From Bacillus sp. 1NLA3E (GTDB lineage: Bacteria; Bacillota; Bacilli; Bacillales; Cytobacillaceae), in assembly GCF_000242895.2 (NCBI RefSeq), contig NC_021171.1:4684001-4748000 (forward strand): a DNA stretch of 64,000 nt. The letters are read 5' to 3'. How positions within the stretch are numbered: the first letter of the stretch is position 1; each line of letters opens with the position of its first letter. The notes under the pieces were generated by a model. The model did not search any database. It saw only the letters and a list, made by a program, of their open reading frames with translations, and was not told where the DNA came from. Below, in pieces: positions 8,700 through 18,075 of the stretch. The position numbers and the translations under genes were made by a program.

Positions 8700-8870
8700 T
8701 ACGGAGTACCAGATTTGTTAAACAAAAGGGCATAGACCCATTAATCTAGCTTGACTGGCCTCCACCCCTTGGGTAGGCATGACGAAGGAATGAAAGGGCA
8801 ATTGACCCGTTGAGACATGGGAGGGAAAGCCTCCAGGGGCGGCGTGGAGCATGTACATCACATGGTAAAA
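8700..8870 (+). ncRNA. candidate bridge RNA in the right end of the IS110-family element
   Basis: Non-coding right end of the element. TGTTAAAC (8716-8723) is the reverse complement of the right target half (9024-9031), extendable to 10 bp with one G-U pair. TCTAG (8745-8749) equals the left target half at the junction. AGGAATG (8786-8792) is the reverse complement of the element's left terminus CATTCCT. GAGGGA (8821-8826) equals its right terminus at 9018-9023. Target guides come first and donor guides second, each in the same sub-order, as in a bridge RNA. IS1111-group elements are known to encode this RNA in the right end. Exact ends are not known; the matches are short. Confidence 0.5.
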
Positions 8871-9023
8871 ATTGGGGTTATTATTTATCCCTTTATTTCA
8901 CTATGCCTCCACGAGCCAATAATGATCTGAATTCATTCCACTTAACTGTTAATTCAAAATATGGGACTATGAAATCCTGCGAATTAGCGAGCATTCGGGA
9001 GAAAATCGCATTAAACTGAGGGA

Positions 9024-9044
9024 GTTTAACAGAGCCTTTCAAAA
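9024..9044. repeat. MITE-like repeat A, copy 2, right end and target duplication
   Basis: GTTTAACAGAGCC (9024-9036) is the distal end of the repeat interrupted by the IS110-family element. It is followed by TTTCAAAA (9037-9044), identical to the 8 bp in front of the left part. Confidence 0.8.
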
Positions 9045-9046
9045 GG

Positions 9047-9077
9047 AAAACTCGCCAAGCTACTTGGCGAGTTTTAT
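9047..9077. terminator. bidirectional terminator
   Basis: AACTCGCCAAG-CTA-CTTGGCGAGTTTTATT forms a 9-10 bp stem with A and T runs on either side. It lies just beyond the xapX stop codon. Confidence 0.7.
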
Positions 9078-9090
9078 TATTACAGTAAGT

Positions 9091-9273
9091 CTATTTAAAA
9101 AGGGACCCAATCCATGGGGAAATTTTCAAAAAAAGCTGAAAGCCTAAATAGATCCCCACAATCCCTGTTATACCAGCCAATGCTGGAGGAGCAGGAATGG
9201 GAAGCTTAAACAATGCGAAAATAAAACCTACAAAAAAGCCAGTAACCAAAGATAATAAAACAATTTTCAACAT
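9091..9273 (-). CDS. XapX-domain small membrane protein
   Basis: A 60-residue protein with two hydrophobic helices (about residues 3-20 and 29-50). They are separated by the short segment KLPIPAPPALAGITGIVGIY, which is the hallmark of the XapX family (DUF1427). The function is unknown; XapX proteins are small inner-membrane proteins. ATG at 9273 with GAGGGATA just upstream. It lies alone between the IS110-family element and argS on the argS strand, with hairpin terminators on both sides, so it is probably monocistronic. Confidence 0.75.
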   Translation of the reverse strand: MLKIVLLSLVTGFFVGFIFALFKLPIPAPPALAGITGIVGIYLGFQLFLKISPWIGSLFK

Positions 9274-9395
9274 TATCCCTCTTTTCGAGATGTCAGACGT
9301 CAGTTCACCGTTATTATACTAACATATATTTAGCTTTCCCCGCTATTTTTTGTACATTAACTTTTAAGCTTTGAAAATATTTCCGATTTTCATAC

Positions 9396-9432
9396 AAAAA
9401 AAGGCTGCCCCAATAACGATCAGGACAGCCCT
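9396..9432 (-). terminator. argS terminator
   Basis: On the minus strand GGGCTGTCC and GGCAGCC form a stem followed by seven T, 20-50 bp after the argS stop. Confidence 0.75.
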
Positions 9433-9452
9433 CCTCTATGTTTACACTAAAA

Positions 9453-11123
9453 TTACATTTTTTCAGGTGCTGACACACCAATGAGTGCCAACGCATTTTT
9501 CATCGTAATTTGCACGGCTTTTACTAACGCAAAACGAGCTTTAGTTTTTGCCGCATTCTCCATATCCAATACTTTCTCCGCATTATAAAAGCTGTGGAAA
9601 GTAGACGCCAAATCGAAAATATAATTCGTGATTCGATGCGGAATTCTTTTTTGTGCCGCTTCAGCAACAGCTTGCGGAAACTCGCCTAACGCCTTTAATA
9701 ATTCGATTTCCTTTTCAGCACCAATCAACGAGAAATCAGCGTTTCCGTCAATGGTAATCCCTTGCTCTGCGCCAGAACGAAGGATACTCGAAATCCGAGC
9801 ATGAGCATACTGAGCATAGAAAACGGGGTTGTCATTAGACTGGGACACCGCTAAATCTAAATCAAAATCAAGATGAGTATCAGGACTGCGCATCGCAAAG
9901 AAATAACGAACCGCATCAAGACCCACTTCATCAACAAGCTCACGCATCGTTACCGCTTTACCGGTCCGCTTGCTCATTTTCATTTTTTCACCGTTTTTAA
10001 AAAGATGAACGAGTTGAATGATCTCAACTTCCAACGCCTCTTGGTCGTAACCTAATGCTTGAATAGCTGCCTTCATCCGCGGGATATAGCCGTGGTGATC
10101 GGCGCCCCAAATATTGATTAGCTTTTCAAAGCCGCGCTCGAGTTTGTCCTTATGGTAAGCGATATCTGGTGTTAAATACGTATACGACCCATCCTGTTTG
10201 ATTAAAACACGGTCTTTGTCATCTCCCATTGGCGTGGTCCGTAACCAGGTTGCACCATCTTCTTCATAAATATGACCATTCTCCCTTAAGGCTTGAAGGG
10301 CTGCATCAATTTTCCCATTATTATAAAGGGAAGTTTCTGAGTACCAAACATCAAAGCCGACCCGGAAGTCTTCTAAATCCACCTTTAATTTTTCCATTTC
10401 ATACTTTAAACCGTAATCGCGGAAAATAGCAAAACGCTCCTGCTCATCGATATTAACGTATTTGTCTCCAAATTCTTCAGCCAAGCGCTGACCAATTCCG
10501 ATGATATCCACTCCATGATAACCGTCTTCCGGCATTGGTTTTTCAAGACCCAATGCTTGGAAATAGCGAGCATCAACAGAAAGTGCTAAGTTATTGATTT
10601 GATTTCCTGCATCATTAATGTAGTATTCGCGGGAAACGTCATAGCCTGCTTTTGCTAAAATATTGCAAAGTGAGTCGCCGACTGCAGCACCTCTTGCATG
10701 ACCAAGATGGAGGTCGCCAGTTGGGTTAGCCGAAACGAATTCCACTTGGACCTTTTGTTTGTTCCCCACATTGGTTTCACCGTATTGAGGACCTGCTGTT
10801 AAGATCGTTGGAATCAGTTCAGTTAAATAACTATTGTTCATGTAAAAATTAATGAAGCCGGGACCCGCAATTTCCATTTTTTCAATTGATGCTTTATTAA
10901 GGTCGAAGTTTTCGATAAGCGATTCAGCAATAGCTCTTGGTGCCTTTTTGGCCACCCGTGCCAATTGCATCGCCATATTGGTCGAATAATCACCATGGGC
11001 TTTATCTTTTGGGGATTCTAAAAAAACATTAGGAATATTTTCTGCTGGGGCAAGATTGGCTTTGATAACAGCTTGTTTAATCTCTTCCTTCAGCTTTGCT
11101 TGAACTTGCTCGGCAATGTTCAT
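9453..11123 (-). CDS. argS: arginyl-tRNA synthetase
   Basis: Class I aminoacyl-tRNA synthetase that charges tRNA-Arg with arginine. The 556 residues match the bacterial family. The N-terminal Arg-tRNA additional domain is followed by the HIGH motif in the form [17 protein letters not shown] (about residue 130), the KMSKS-like motif [17 protein letters not shown] (about residue 365), and a C-terminal anticodon-binding DALR domain ending in [13 protein letters not shown]. Its ATG overlaps the end of ywiB by 4 bases (ATGA), implying translational coupling, and a strong terminator follows. The ywiB-argS pair is conserved in B. subtilis. Confidence 0.97.
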   Translation of the reverse strand: MNIAEQVQAKLKEEIKQAVIKANLAPAENIPNVFLESPKDKAHGDYSTNMAMQLARVAKKAPRAIAESLIENFDLNKASIEKMEIAGPGFINFYMNNSYLTELIPTILTAGPQYGETNVGNKQKVQVEFVSANPTGDLHLGHARGAAVGDSLCNILAKAGYDVSREYYINDAGNQINNLALSVDARYFQALGLEKPMPEDGYHGVDIIGIGQRLAEEFGDKYVNIDEQERFAIFRDYGLKYEMEKLKVDLEDFRVGFDVWYSETSLYNNGKIDAALQALRENGHIYEEDGATWLRTTPMGDDKDRVLIKQDGSYTYLTPDIAYHKDKLERGFEKLINIWGADHHGYIPRMKAAIQALGYDQEALEVEIIQLVHLFKNGEKMKMSKRTGKAVTMRELVDEVGLDAVRYFFAMRSPDTHLDFDLDLAVSQSNDNPVFYAQYAHARISSILRSGAEQGITIDGNADFSLIGAEKEIELLKALGEFPQAVAEAAQKRIPHRITNYIFDLASTFHSFYNAEKVLDMENAAKTKARFALVKAVQITMKNALALIGVSAPEKM

Positions 11124-11578
11124 ATTTGTTCCTCCTTAAATTTGATTTCAAGATGATATGTACCCGCAAGTGTACCTTGCACGTTTAAGTCGTATGTCAA
11201 GTTGATGATTCCTTCATTTGTTTGTCCGTTAAAAGAATGGTCGATTTCTTGTGCGGTGATTACCGTCTCCATGATGCCATGTGGCGAGTGATAGGTTCCC
11301 GAAACCTCTATCCCTGGGCGAAGAACCATCCGCATCTTTACCGCTCCATTGCGTAAAATAAGCGTTTCTGTTTCGGATACTTTTATCGTCGTTTTGACAT
11401 TCCCAACATCCCCATCCATCACTTCTTCATAACGAAGATAGGCAGCGGTTGCGGTTTGTTGATATTGACCAAAGGCAGTTAACCTGTAGGTTTCGGTGTC
11501 GTCCCCCTGTTGGATGACCGTTTTTATCTGAATGGTTACTGGTATTTGTTCGGTTTGACGGGGTGGCAACAACAACAC
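11120..11578 (-). CDS. ywiB: YwiB-like DUF1934 beta-barrel protein
   Basis: Conserved protein of about 150 residues, DUF1934 family, with a calycin-like all-beta fold in B. subtilis YwiB. No reaction is established. The sequence is rich in alternating beta strands (for example [18 protein letters not shown] and [16 protein letters not shown]) and has no signal peptide or helices. The start is uncertain: three consecutive TTG codons (11578, 11575, 11572) follow AAGGAAGTG, and the third has the best spacing. It overlaps argS by 4 bases and probably shares its transcript. Confidence 0.8.
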   Translation of the reverse strand: MLLLPPRQTEQIPVTIQIKTVIQQGDDTETYRLTAFGQYQQTATAAYLRYEEVMDGDVGNVKTTIKVSETETLILRNGAVKMRMVLRPGIEVSGTYHSPHGIMETVITAQEIDHSFNGQTNEGIINLTYDLNVQGTLAGTYHLEIKFKEEQI

Positions 11579-11763
11579 TTCCTTTGCACACTATTATAAC
11601 CTTTTAATTATAAATATTCCGCTGCAAAAGCGCAAGGCGAGTGTGTTTTTTTGAACCTAATCGAGATTCCCTAGCCATTTTTTTACTTTTACATGCCATT
11701 TTTCATCATTCACTATCTCATTTCCACTTTACTATCCTAACCGCACTTTCCCTTAAAAATAAC

Positions 11764-11797
11764 AAAAAACGGAGACGTTAGTTGTCCCCGCTTCCAG
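11764..11797 (-). terminator. speB terminator
   Basis: Minus-strand stem CGGGGAC with GUCUCCG (one G-U pair) followed by a T run, directly after speB. The rest of 11579-11804 shows no gene. Confidence 0.65.
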
Positions 11798-11804
11798 TCT
11801 ATCC

Positions 11805-12677
11805 TTATTTTATCCACCCTAAAATCATTTCGCGTAAAAGCTTGCTCGCTGTGTTTGCTGTTTGCTCAGATGGATCATAAATTGGGGCAACCTCAACTAA
11901 ATCGGCACCAACCACATTCACTTCCGACCTGGCAATCTCATGGATTGAAGCCAGGAGCTCTCTTGAAGTAATCCCACCGCAGTCAACCGTTCCGGTTCCT
12001 GGCGCATGCGCCGGATCTAAAACGTCAATATCTATCGTTACATAAACTGGGCGACCCGCTAGCTTCGGCAAGATTTGTTTTAATGGTTCATGGACCTCAA
12101 ACTTCGAAATATGCATTCCGACTTTTTTCGCCCAATCAAACTCTTCCTTCATTCCTGAACGAATCCCGAATGAAAACACATTTTGCGGTCCAATCAATTC
12201 CGCCGCTTTACGAATCGGTGTTGAATGAGACAGCGGTTCCCCTTCATAGCTTTCGCGTAAATCGGTATGAGCGTCCATGTGAATAATCGCAAGGTCTGGG
12301 TACTTTTTATAAACCGCCTTAAATACCGGCCATGATACTAAGTGCTCCCCACCCATTCCGAGTGGAAACTTGTCAGCAGCCAAGATTTGATCAACAAACT
12401 CTTCAATCAAATCAAGACTTTTCTGCGGATTTCCGAATGGAAGCGGAATGTCTCCAGCATCATAATATTTAACATCTTCCAATTCACGATCTAAATATGG
12501 ACTGTATTCCTCTAAGCCAGGTGATACCTCACGGATTCGTGTCGGGCCAAACCGTGATCCAGGGCGATAACTTACCGTCCAGTCCATCGGCATTCCATAA
12601 AGAACCGCCTGACTCTCTTCAAAGTTGGGATGGCTTTTAATAAATACATTGCCAGAATAAGCCTCATCAAAACGCAT
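11805..12677 (-). CDS. speB: agmatinase
   Basis: Hydrolyses agmatine to putrescine and urea in polyamine synthesis; ureohydrolase family with a binuclear Mn site. The 290 residues carry all metal motifs: GMGGEHLVSW (His), IIHMDAHTDLRESY (DAHTD), and VTIDIDVLDPAHAPGTGT (DID). Length and sequence match B. subtilis SpeB (YwhG). It lies 100 bp downstream of speE on the same strand, so the spermidine synthase and the enzyme that makes its putrescine substrate are adjacent. ATG at 12677 with GGAGG just upstream. Hairpin terminator after the stop. Confidence 0.96.
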   Translation of the reverse strand: MRFDEAYSGNVFIKSHPNFEESQAVLYGMPMDWTVSYRPGSRFGPTRIREVSPGLEEYSPYLDRELEDVKYYDAGDIPLPFGNPQKSLDLIEEFVDQILAADKFPLGMGGEHLVSWPVFKAVYKKYPDLAIIHMDAHTDLRESYEGEPLSHSTPIRKAAELIGPQNVFSFGIRSGMKEEFDWAKKVGMHISKFEVHEPLKQILPKLAGRPVYVTIDIDVLDPAHAPGTGTVDCGGITSRELLASIHEIARSEVNVVGADLVEVAPIYDPSEQTANTASKLLREMILGWIK

Positions 12678-12777
12678 ATGTATTGTCCTCCTTCATTCAC
12701 ATCATAAAAATCTGACCCCCGCGCCGCACTACTTTTTAACACACTAACGCATTGGGGGTCAGGCACCCATCAACACT

Positions 12778-13605
12778 TTACTTCGTTAAATCGCCAACAA
12801 ATTTAGGTAATACGAAGGCTGCTTTGTGGAGTTCTTTTGTGTAGTATTTTGTTTCAATTTCGTGGAAGCGGTCATCAGCAACTTCGAGTGGATCATATTT
12901 TTTCGATCCAACCGTAAAAGCCCACAATCCGCTTGGGTAAGTTGGGATATTCGCCACATACAAACGGGTAATGGGGAAGATCTCTTTCACATCCTTCTGA
13001 ACGCTCCGAATTAAATCCGCTTTAAACCATGGATTATCAGACTGCGCAACAAAAAGACCGTCTGCCTTTAACGCCTTGGAAATCCCAGCATAAAAACCTT
13101 TTGAAAATAGATTCACAGCAGGTCCAACTGGCTCAGTCGAATCTACCATAATCACATCATATTCATTCTCGCTGTTGGCGATGTGCATGAAACCATCATC
13201 AACCTGAACATCAACACGAGGATCCTCTAACATGCCCGCAATTTCCGGCAAGAATTTTTTCGAGTACTCGATTACTTTTCCATCGATATCCACAAGCGTT
13301 GCCTTTTTCACACTAGGGTGCTTTAACACCTCACGAATAACACCGCCATCGCCACCGCCGACAACCAAAACATTCTCAGGATTTGGATGAGTAAACAACG
13401 GCACATGCGCCACCATCTCATGGTAAACAAACTCATCGCGGACGCTCGTCATCACCATGCCATCAAGAAGAAGCATATTGCCCCATTCTTTCGTCTCAAC
13501 CATGTCAAGCTTTTGAAAATCTGTTTGCTCTGTATGTAAGGTACGTTCTACTTTCATGGTAATACCAAAGTTTTCAGTTTGTTTTTCTGTAAACCAAAGC
13601 CCCAT
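12778..13605 (-). CDS. speE: spermidine synthase
   Basis: Transfers an aminopropyl group from decarboxylated S-adenosylmethionine to putrescine in the cytoplasm. The 275 residues have the N-terminal beta domain ([19 protein letters not shown]), the nucleotide-binding loop [17 protein letters not shown] (about residue 82), the acidic [17 protein letters not shown], and the catalytic-loop segment [11 protein letters not shown]. The ATG at 13605 follows GAGGAGGACTACAA. It is the first gene of the speE-speB pair, divergent from pbpG across a 450-bp gap (13606-14057) in which no gene is seen. Confidence 0.96.
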   Translation of the reverse strand: MGLWFTEKQTENFGITMKVERTLHTEQTDFQKLDMVETKEWGNMLLLDGMVMTSVRDEFVYHEMVAHVPLFTHPNPENVLVVGGGDGGVIREVLKHPSVKKATLVDIDGKVIEYSKKFLPEIAGMLEDPRVDVQVDDGFMHIANSENEYDVIMVDSTEPVGPAVNLFSKGFYAGISKALKADGLFVAQSDNPWFKADLIRSVQKDVKEIFPITRLYVANIPTYPSGLWAFTVGSKKYDPLEVADDRFHEIETKYYTKELHKAAFVLPKFVGDLTK

Positions 13606-14057
13606 TTGTAGTCCTCCTCTTTCTCGGTATCCTCATGGTCAAAATTCAGACGGAATGCGTGCAAAATCGAGCATCCGCCTTACCCATTATTGATTATCGT
13701 TCCCCAACCGAAAAATTACAAACATCAAAAAAAGTATAGTGTAATCTAGCAAAAATGCAAGAAAAAAATTTCTTTTTTTGTGGGAAAGGGGCGGAGCGCC
13801 GCATAAATGAATTGCCTTAACTATTTGTTTTAAGAAATATACATCTTTCACTTTATATGGGTGAAGTTAGCTCTGCTCACACCGCCTTATTATGTTGGTG
13901 TACTGCTCTTTATTTATTCTTTTCCATGCAAGAGTTGGGAGTTTAAACTTTTGATAGTTTTTTTACAATAAAGTGTTTAAAAACTTGGCAATTATTTCAT
14001 ACTGTTAATATTGTTTTCAAACTGTACTGATCAAGCAGGCAAAGCGAGGTGACTCAA

Positions 14058-16127
14058 ATGGAAATCATGACAGATCATGGGTTTCGAAAAACCATTAAAT
14101 ATTTAAGAGCCTTCATTATCATTGGTCTATCAGCTTTTATTCTCATGATGATTCTGTTTTTCTGTGTCCTTGGTTATGCCAAATTCCTTGGGGCACCACC
14201 ACTCGCCGTCTCGCAATCAACCCTATACTACGCTGACGACCTATCCGTCATCGGCGAAAGCAACTCCGGCCAAAAACGGTATTGGCTTCCCCTTAAGGAT
14301 ATATCCCCATCCTTCATCGACGCAATGGTCTCGATTGAGGACAAAAACTTTTACGCGCATCACGGCTTTGACTACAAACGAATCGCCGGCGCCGTATTAG
14401 CCGATGTTCGGGCAATGGCCAAAGTCCAAGGGGCCAGCACCATTACCCAACAGTACTCACGTAACCTTTTCCTAGAGCATGACAAAACGTGGAAACGGAA
14501 GCTCCTCGAGGCCTTTTACACCATTCGCCTCGAAATGAACTACTCAAAAGCGGAAATATTAGAAGGATACCTAAACACCATCTATTTCGGCAACGGCGCC
14601 TATGGAGTCCAAGCAGCTAGCCAGTTTTATTTTGGCAAAGACGCAGCCGACCTAAACCTAGCCGAAGCCTCCATGTTAGCAGGCATCCCAAAAGGTCCCG
14701 GCGTCTATTCTCCACTCGTATCCATGGAAAACGCCAAATCGCGCCAAAACCTGATTCTTACAGCCATGACCACCAACCATCTTATTGATAAAAATAAAGC
14801 AGCGGCGGCTGCAAATAAGCCCATTTCCATTGTGGGTGCACATCAGCATACACGAACCGAAGTGGCTCCGTACTTTCAGGATGCCGTTAGACACGCATTA
14901 AAATCAGAGCTACATTTAGATGAACGCACGATCGCCCTGGGCGGCCTAAAAATATACACTACCCTTAACAAGGAACAGCAAGCGACCGCTGAGAAAACGG
15001 TTCGAGAGCTTATTTCAAGTGAGTCCGACATTCAAGTCGGTATGGTGGCAATGGATCCAAGCAATGGACACGTAAAAGCGATGATTGGCGGCCGCAACTA
15101 TGAAAAAAGTCCGTTTAACCGCGCCACTCAAGCAATACGCCAGCCCGGTTCAACCATCAAACCTATTCTTTATTATTCAGCATTAGAGCACGGCTTCACC
15201 CCTTCAACAACAATGAAAAGTGAGCCGACCACATTCCGATTTGATGACAATCGCCCGGAATATACACCTAGAAATTTTAACAATGTCTATGCCAACAAAG
15301 ATATCACTATGGCCCAAGCTTTGGCGCTATCCGATAATATCTTTGCCGTCAAAACCCATTTGTTTTTAGGAGAAGAGGCACTTGGTGATACTGCAAAGAA
15401 TTTCGGGATTACCTCACCAATCGCCAAAGTCCCGTCCGCTGCCCTTGGTTCTTCAGGGGTTAGGATCATCGAAATGACCGACGCCTATAGCCATTTTGCT
15501 AATGGCGGGAAAAAGGTTGAACCTGTTCTGATTGAACGAGTTGAGGATCAAAACGGTCATATTATTTATCAACATGAACAGCCACAAGACACTGTCCTTA
15601 AACCCAAATTGACTTATGTGATGTCACAAATGATGACTGGTATGTTTGATAAAAAATTAAACGGATATGCCCGTGTAACTGGAAGTACCATCTCCAATCG
15701 GATGACACGACCTTATGCCGGAAAATCAGGCTCAACTGAAACGGATAGCTGGATGATTGGGTTTACACCTCAACTCGTGACTACTGTCTGGACAGGCTAT
15801 GATAAAGGAAAACCACTCGAGTTAACTGCGGAGAAAACGTATGCCAAAAATATTTGGATTCAATTTATGGAATCGTCCTTACAGGACATGCCGGTTAAAA
15901 AATTCAAAAAGCCAAAGGGCGTTGTTGGAGTTTATACCGACCCTGAAAATGGCAAGCTGGCTACTAAGGATTGCCCCATCACGCGGAAAACTTACTTTGT
16001 CACCGGAACCGAGCCGACTGAATATTGCAGTGACCATATTAAAGAAGAAACAAAGAAATCCAAAAATCCTAAATCTAAAGAAAAAGGTTCAGACTCACCT
16101 TGGTATAAAAAGGTTTGGGGTTTATAA
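14058..16127 (+). CDS. pbpG: bifunctional class A penicillin-binding protein PBP2d
   Basis: Glycosyltransferase and transpeptidase for peptidoglycan; in B. subtilis PbpG is made in the forespore and helps build the spore germ-cell wall. The 689-residue protein has one N-terminal membrane anchor (about residues 20-45) and a GT51 domain (EDKNFYAHHGFDYKR, GASTITQQYSRNLFLEHDKTWKRK). The transpeptidase domain has SXXK in QPGSTIKPI, the SDN triad in LSDNIF, and KSGST. The ATG at 14058 has GAGGTG 7 bases upstream and is preferred to the GTG at 14049. The C-terminal tail is lysine-rich. A strong bidirectional terminator follows. Confidence 0.95.
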   Translation: MEIMTDHGFRKTIKYLRAFIIIGLSAFILMMILFFCVLGYAKFLGAPPLAVSQSTLYYADDLSVIGESNSGQKRYWLPLKDISPSFIDAMVSIEDKNFYAHHGFDYKRIAGAVLADVRAMAKVQGASTITQQYSRNLFLEHDKTWKRKLLEAFYTIRLEMNYSKAEILEGYLNTIYFGNGAYGVQAASQFYFGKDAADLNLAEASMLAGIPKGPGVYSPLVSMENAKSRQNLILTAMTTNHLIDKNKAAAAANKPISIVGAHQHTRTEVAPYFQDAVRHALKSELHLDERTIALGGLKIYTTLNKEQQATAEKTVRELISSESDIQVGMVAMDPSNGHVKAMIGGRNYEKSPFNRATQAIRQPGSTIKPILYYSALEHGFTPSTTMKSEPTTFRFDDNRPEYTPRNFNNVYANKDITMAQALALSDNIFAVKTHLFLGEEALGDTAKNFGITSPIAKVPSAALGSSGVRIIEMTDAYSHFANGGKKVEPVLIERVEDQNGHIIYQHEQPQDTVLKPKLTYVMSQMMTGMFDKKLNGYARVTGSTISNRMTRPYAGKSGSTETDSWMIGFTPQLVTTVWTGYDKGKPLELTAEKTYAKNIWIQFMESSLQDMPVKKFKKPKGVVGVYTDPENGKLATKDCPITRKTYFVTGTEPTEYCSDHIKEETKKSKNPKSKEKGSDSPWYKKVWGL

Positions 16128-16151
16128 ATTAATTTTTTTAAAAAAACCGAC

Positions 16152-16187
16152 AAAAAACCCCAGACAATCCTGTCCGGGGTTTTTTGT
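16152..16187. terminator. bidirectional terminator between pbpG and ywhD
   Basis: AAAAAACCCC-AGACA and TGTC-CGGGGTTTTTT form a stem with A and T tracts on both sides. It can serve pbpG (plus) and ywhD (minus). Confidence 0.85.
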
Positions 16188-16275
16188 GTCCTAGCTTTAT
16201 TACTCTCGTAACGTTTCGTCACTATTTTACAATTTTTATCCAAAACAGGCAAGTTTTTTATCCCTAAAATTTAAC

Positions 16276-16785
16276 TTACATGTTAAGTTCTTCTTTTAAT
16301 TGTTGCGAGGACCGATTCCACATTCCTTTGTCATGGTTTTGCAGAAATGTTGCCAGGATTTGTTTTGATTTTTCATCAATATGTTTAACCATGATATGGC
16401 GTTTTAATGATTTATCCATCCGATTGACATGCTCAGGGAAATGCTTATAACCACGGCGAATTTCGCGATCAACCGTCATTTCACAGGCAGTCACACCCGC
16501 GTAAAAAGGTCCTGCTTCATTACGGTCAATCGTAACCCAAACGAGCCAATAAGGCTTACCGTTTGGTACTTCGTCGCGATTCGGCAAAAATTTAATTCCT
16601 TTTTCGACTACACTTCTGGCATGTAACGCGCCGATATCGACCACAGCCTCTCCTGCTTCAACATCGATGATCACGGGTGAGATATTATCTAAGCTCAGCG
16701 TCCCGGCACCAAACCCACCATGACCCTCAGTCGGGTCATTTTTAATAATATTAAAGCCAATCGGTTTCTTTTTCTTTTCTTCCAT
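16276..16785 (-). CDS. ywhD: YwhD family protein
   Basis: Conserved Bacillaceae protein of 169 residues that matches YwhD in position and sequence (MEEKKKKPIGFNIIKNDPTE at the start, GGFGAGTLSLDNISPVIIDVE next). No function is established and no catalytic motif is recognised. It is hydrophilic, with no signal peptide or membrane helix, so probably cytoplasmic. ATG preceded by AGGAGGGTTATCA. It lies between pbpG and ywhC as in B. subtilis; a repeat A copy separates it from ywhC here. Confidence 0.85.
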   Translation of the reverse strand: MEEKKKKPIGFNIIKNDPTEGHGGFGAGTLSLDNISPVIIDVEAGEAVVDIGALHARSVVEKGIKFLPNRDEVPNGKPYWLVWVTIDRNEAGPFYAGVTACEMTVDREIRRGYKHFPEHVNRMDKSLKRHIMVKHIDEKSKQILATFLQNHDKGMWNRSSQQLKEELNM

Positions 16786-16802
16786 TGATAACCCTCCTGT
16801 TT

Positions 16803-16838
16803 TAATTGTTTAGCGCAAGTAGCCTAAGGCGCTTCCGC
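16803..16838. repeat. fragment resembling the end of repeat B
   Basis: AGCGCAAGTAGCC...GCGCTTCCGCTTTT resembles the joined ends of repeat B (AAAAGCGGAAGCGCC at one side). The body of the repeat is absent, so this looks like an internally deleted copy directly abutting repeat A copy 3. Confidence 0.4.
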
Positions 16839-16850
16839 TTTTATTGTTAT

Positions 16851-17029
16851 CCTGTGTTGAACTGGTCTGTTGATTTCCTCTCCAGGCACTTCGCTTTCCG
16901 CGGGGCGGGCGGTGAGCCTCCTCGGCGCTAAGCGCCTGCGGGGTCTCACCTGTCCCGCTGCCCCCGCAGGAGTCTTCGTGCCTTCCGATCCAATCAACAT
17001 GTGAGCAAAATCAGCAATGAACTTTAGCC
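16851..17029. repeat. MITE-like repeat A, copy 3
   Basis: Core TTTCCGCGGGGCGGGCGGTG to CCCGCAGGAGTC at 16893-16973, with degenerate ends (CCTGTGTTGAACT on the left, ACTTTAGCC on the right). It lies between ywhD and ywhC and stops 6 bp short of the ywhC stop codon. Confidence 0.85.
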
Positions 17030-17034
17030 TATTT

Positions 17035-17700
17035 TCATAAAAATATTTGTGTAAAGAAGTCATTTATTCCATTAGAAAGAACCGGTATGATTGTGTTAAA
17101 AATCGGTTGAATGGTAAATCGATCCAATGGGGTGATGACGAGTATTAAAAAAATCAACGAGCCATACGATTCATATTGCGTCATCTTGGGCCTAATGTGG
17201 TTTGGAACTAAATCTTCAACGATACGATATCCATCCAAAGGTGGAAACGGCAATAGATTAAACACAAATAATACCAGGTTTAATTGGATAAAAATATTTA
17301 AAAAATCAATAAAATTAGTCGATACCCCTTCGGCAACCCCGCTTGCAACCATTCCATACCAAACCGCATAGGCAATCAATGTCATCGCTAAATTACTTAG
17401 CGGACCAGCTATTGAAACAAGTACCCCCGCAAGGCGCGGCTTTTTAAAGAAAAATCGATTAACCGGGACAGGGCGGGCCCAACCAAAACCGGCAATAAAA
17501 ATTAGTAGCGTTCCTAATGGGTCTAAATGTTTGAGTGGATTGAGCGTTAATCTGCCTTGTTTTTTTGCCGTCGAATCACCAAACTTATAGGCAACAATGG
17601 CGTGTGAAAACTCATGAACAGTAAAGGCTACCATTAAAGTGATCGCTACATAGGGTAAATCATGTAATGAATATCTTAAGAACTGCTGTAACTGGTCCAC
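17035..17700 (-). CDS. ywhC: YwhC-like site-2 protease family metalloprotease (M50)
   Basis: Integral-membrane zinc metalloprotease homologue of the S2P/M50 family, with about five or six hydrophobic helices in roughly 220 residues. The zinc motif is in MVAFTVHEFSHAIVAYKFGD (HEFSH), and the third ligand region is NLLPFPPLDGYRIVEDL. The substrate is not known. A GTG at 17700 is preferred as start, since AAGGGAG lies 8 bases upstream of it but only 2 bases from the TTG at 17706. It is in the B. subtilis ywhD-ywhC-ywhB order. Repeat A copy 3 abuts the 3' end and repeat B copy 1 lies upstream. Confidence 0.88.
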   Translation of the reverse strand: MDQLQQFLRYSLHDLPYVAITLMVAFTVHEFSHAIVAYKFGDSTAKKQGRLTLNPLKHLDPLGTLLIFIAGFGWARPVPVNRFFFKKPRLAGVLVSIAGPLSNLAMTLIAYAVWYGMVASGVAEGVSTNFIDFLNIFIQLNLVLFVFNLLPFPPLDGYRIVEDLVPNHIRPKMTQYESYGSLIFLILVITPLDRFTIQPIFNTIIPVLSNGINDFFTQIFL

Positions 17701-17873
17701 TCCCAAAACTCCCTTGTTATAGCTTAATTAAAATCATCCTATTTCTATTATATTCCATTTTCGGAACAGCAAGACATAATAAAAGTATACATGAAAGAGT
17801 GAAGAATGTGAAAAATCATGAATAGTCTATTGCGCAAATACAGAAAATATGAAAAACTACATACGATTAACTC

Positions 17874-18022
17874 GAAAAGCGGAAGCGCCCGGTTAGCGCA
17901 CGACAGGACTGGAGCACACCGACTGAGATAAAGGAAACACGGAGAGCGATAGCGATTCGATGTTGACGCAATCGTTGCGGAGGTGGGTGAAGTCCACTAG
18001 ACGCTGGGCGCTGGAGCTAGAC
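17874..18022. repeat. dispersed repeat B, copy 1
   Basis: About 149 bp starting GAAAAGCGGAAGCGCCCGG and ending GGGCGCTGGAGCTAGAC, roughly 90 percent identical to the copy at 25648-25797. The ends are complementary (GGAAGCGCCC with GGGCGCTGGAGC), so it can fold back. It lies between ywhC and ywhB, about 50 bp upstream of ywhB. It shares no sequence with repeat A. Confidence 0.85.
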
Positions 18023-18075
18023 AATTTTCGATGTTAAAGCTATACTTACTTATTTTTATAAAAGGAGGGATACAT

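Larger units (their letters stand above)
7210..9024 (+). mobile_element. IS110-family insertion sequence (about 1.8 kb)
   Basis: Boundaries come from comparing the interrupted repeat A with the intact copy at 59934-60118. Repeat homology stops after CTCTAG (7209) and resumes at GTTTAACAGAGCC (9024). The two junctions share AG, a candidate 2-bp core. The short left end (about 100 bp), single DEDD transposase gene, long right non-coding end (about 430 bp) and lack of terminal inverted repeats or clear target duplication fit the IS110/IS1111 family. A long right end is the layout of the IS1111 subgroup. The single open transposase frame suggests a recent or active copy. Confidence 0.85.

Noticed and set aside
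8810-9019. Frame of 69 codons in the right end of the IS110-family element
   Set aside because: It overlaps the bridge-RNA candidate, lacks a ribosome site and resembles no known protein.
13606-14057. Small gene or RNA between speE and pbpG
   Set aside because: No frame with a start signal and no stable hairpin with a T run was found; only promoter sequence for the two divergent genes is expected.
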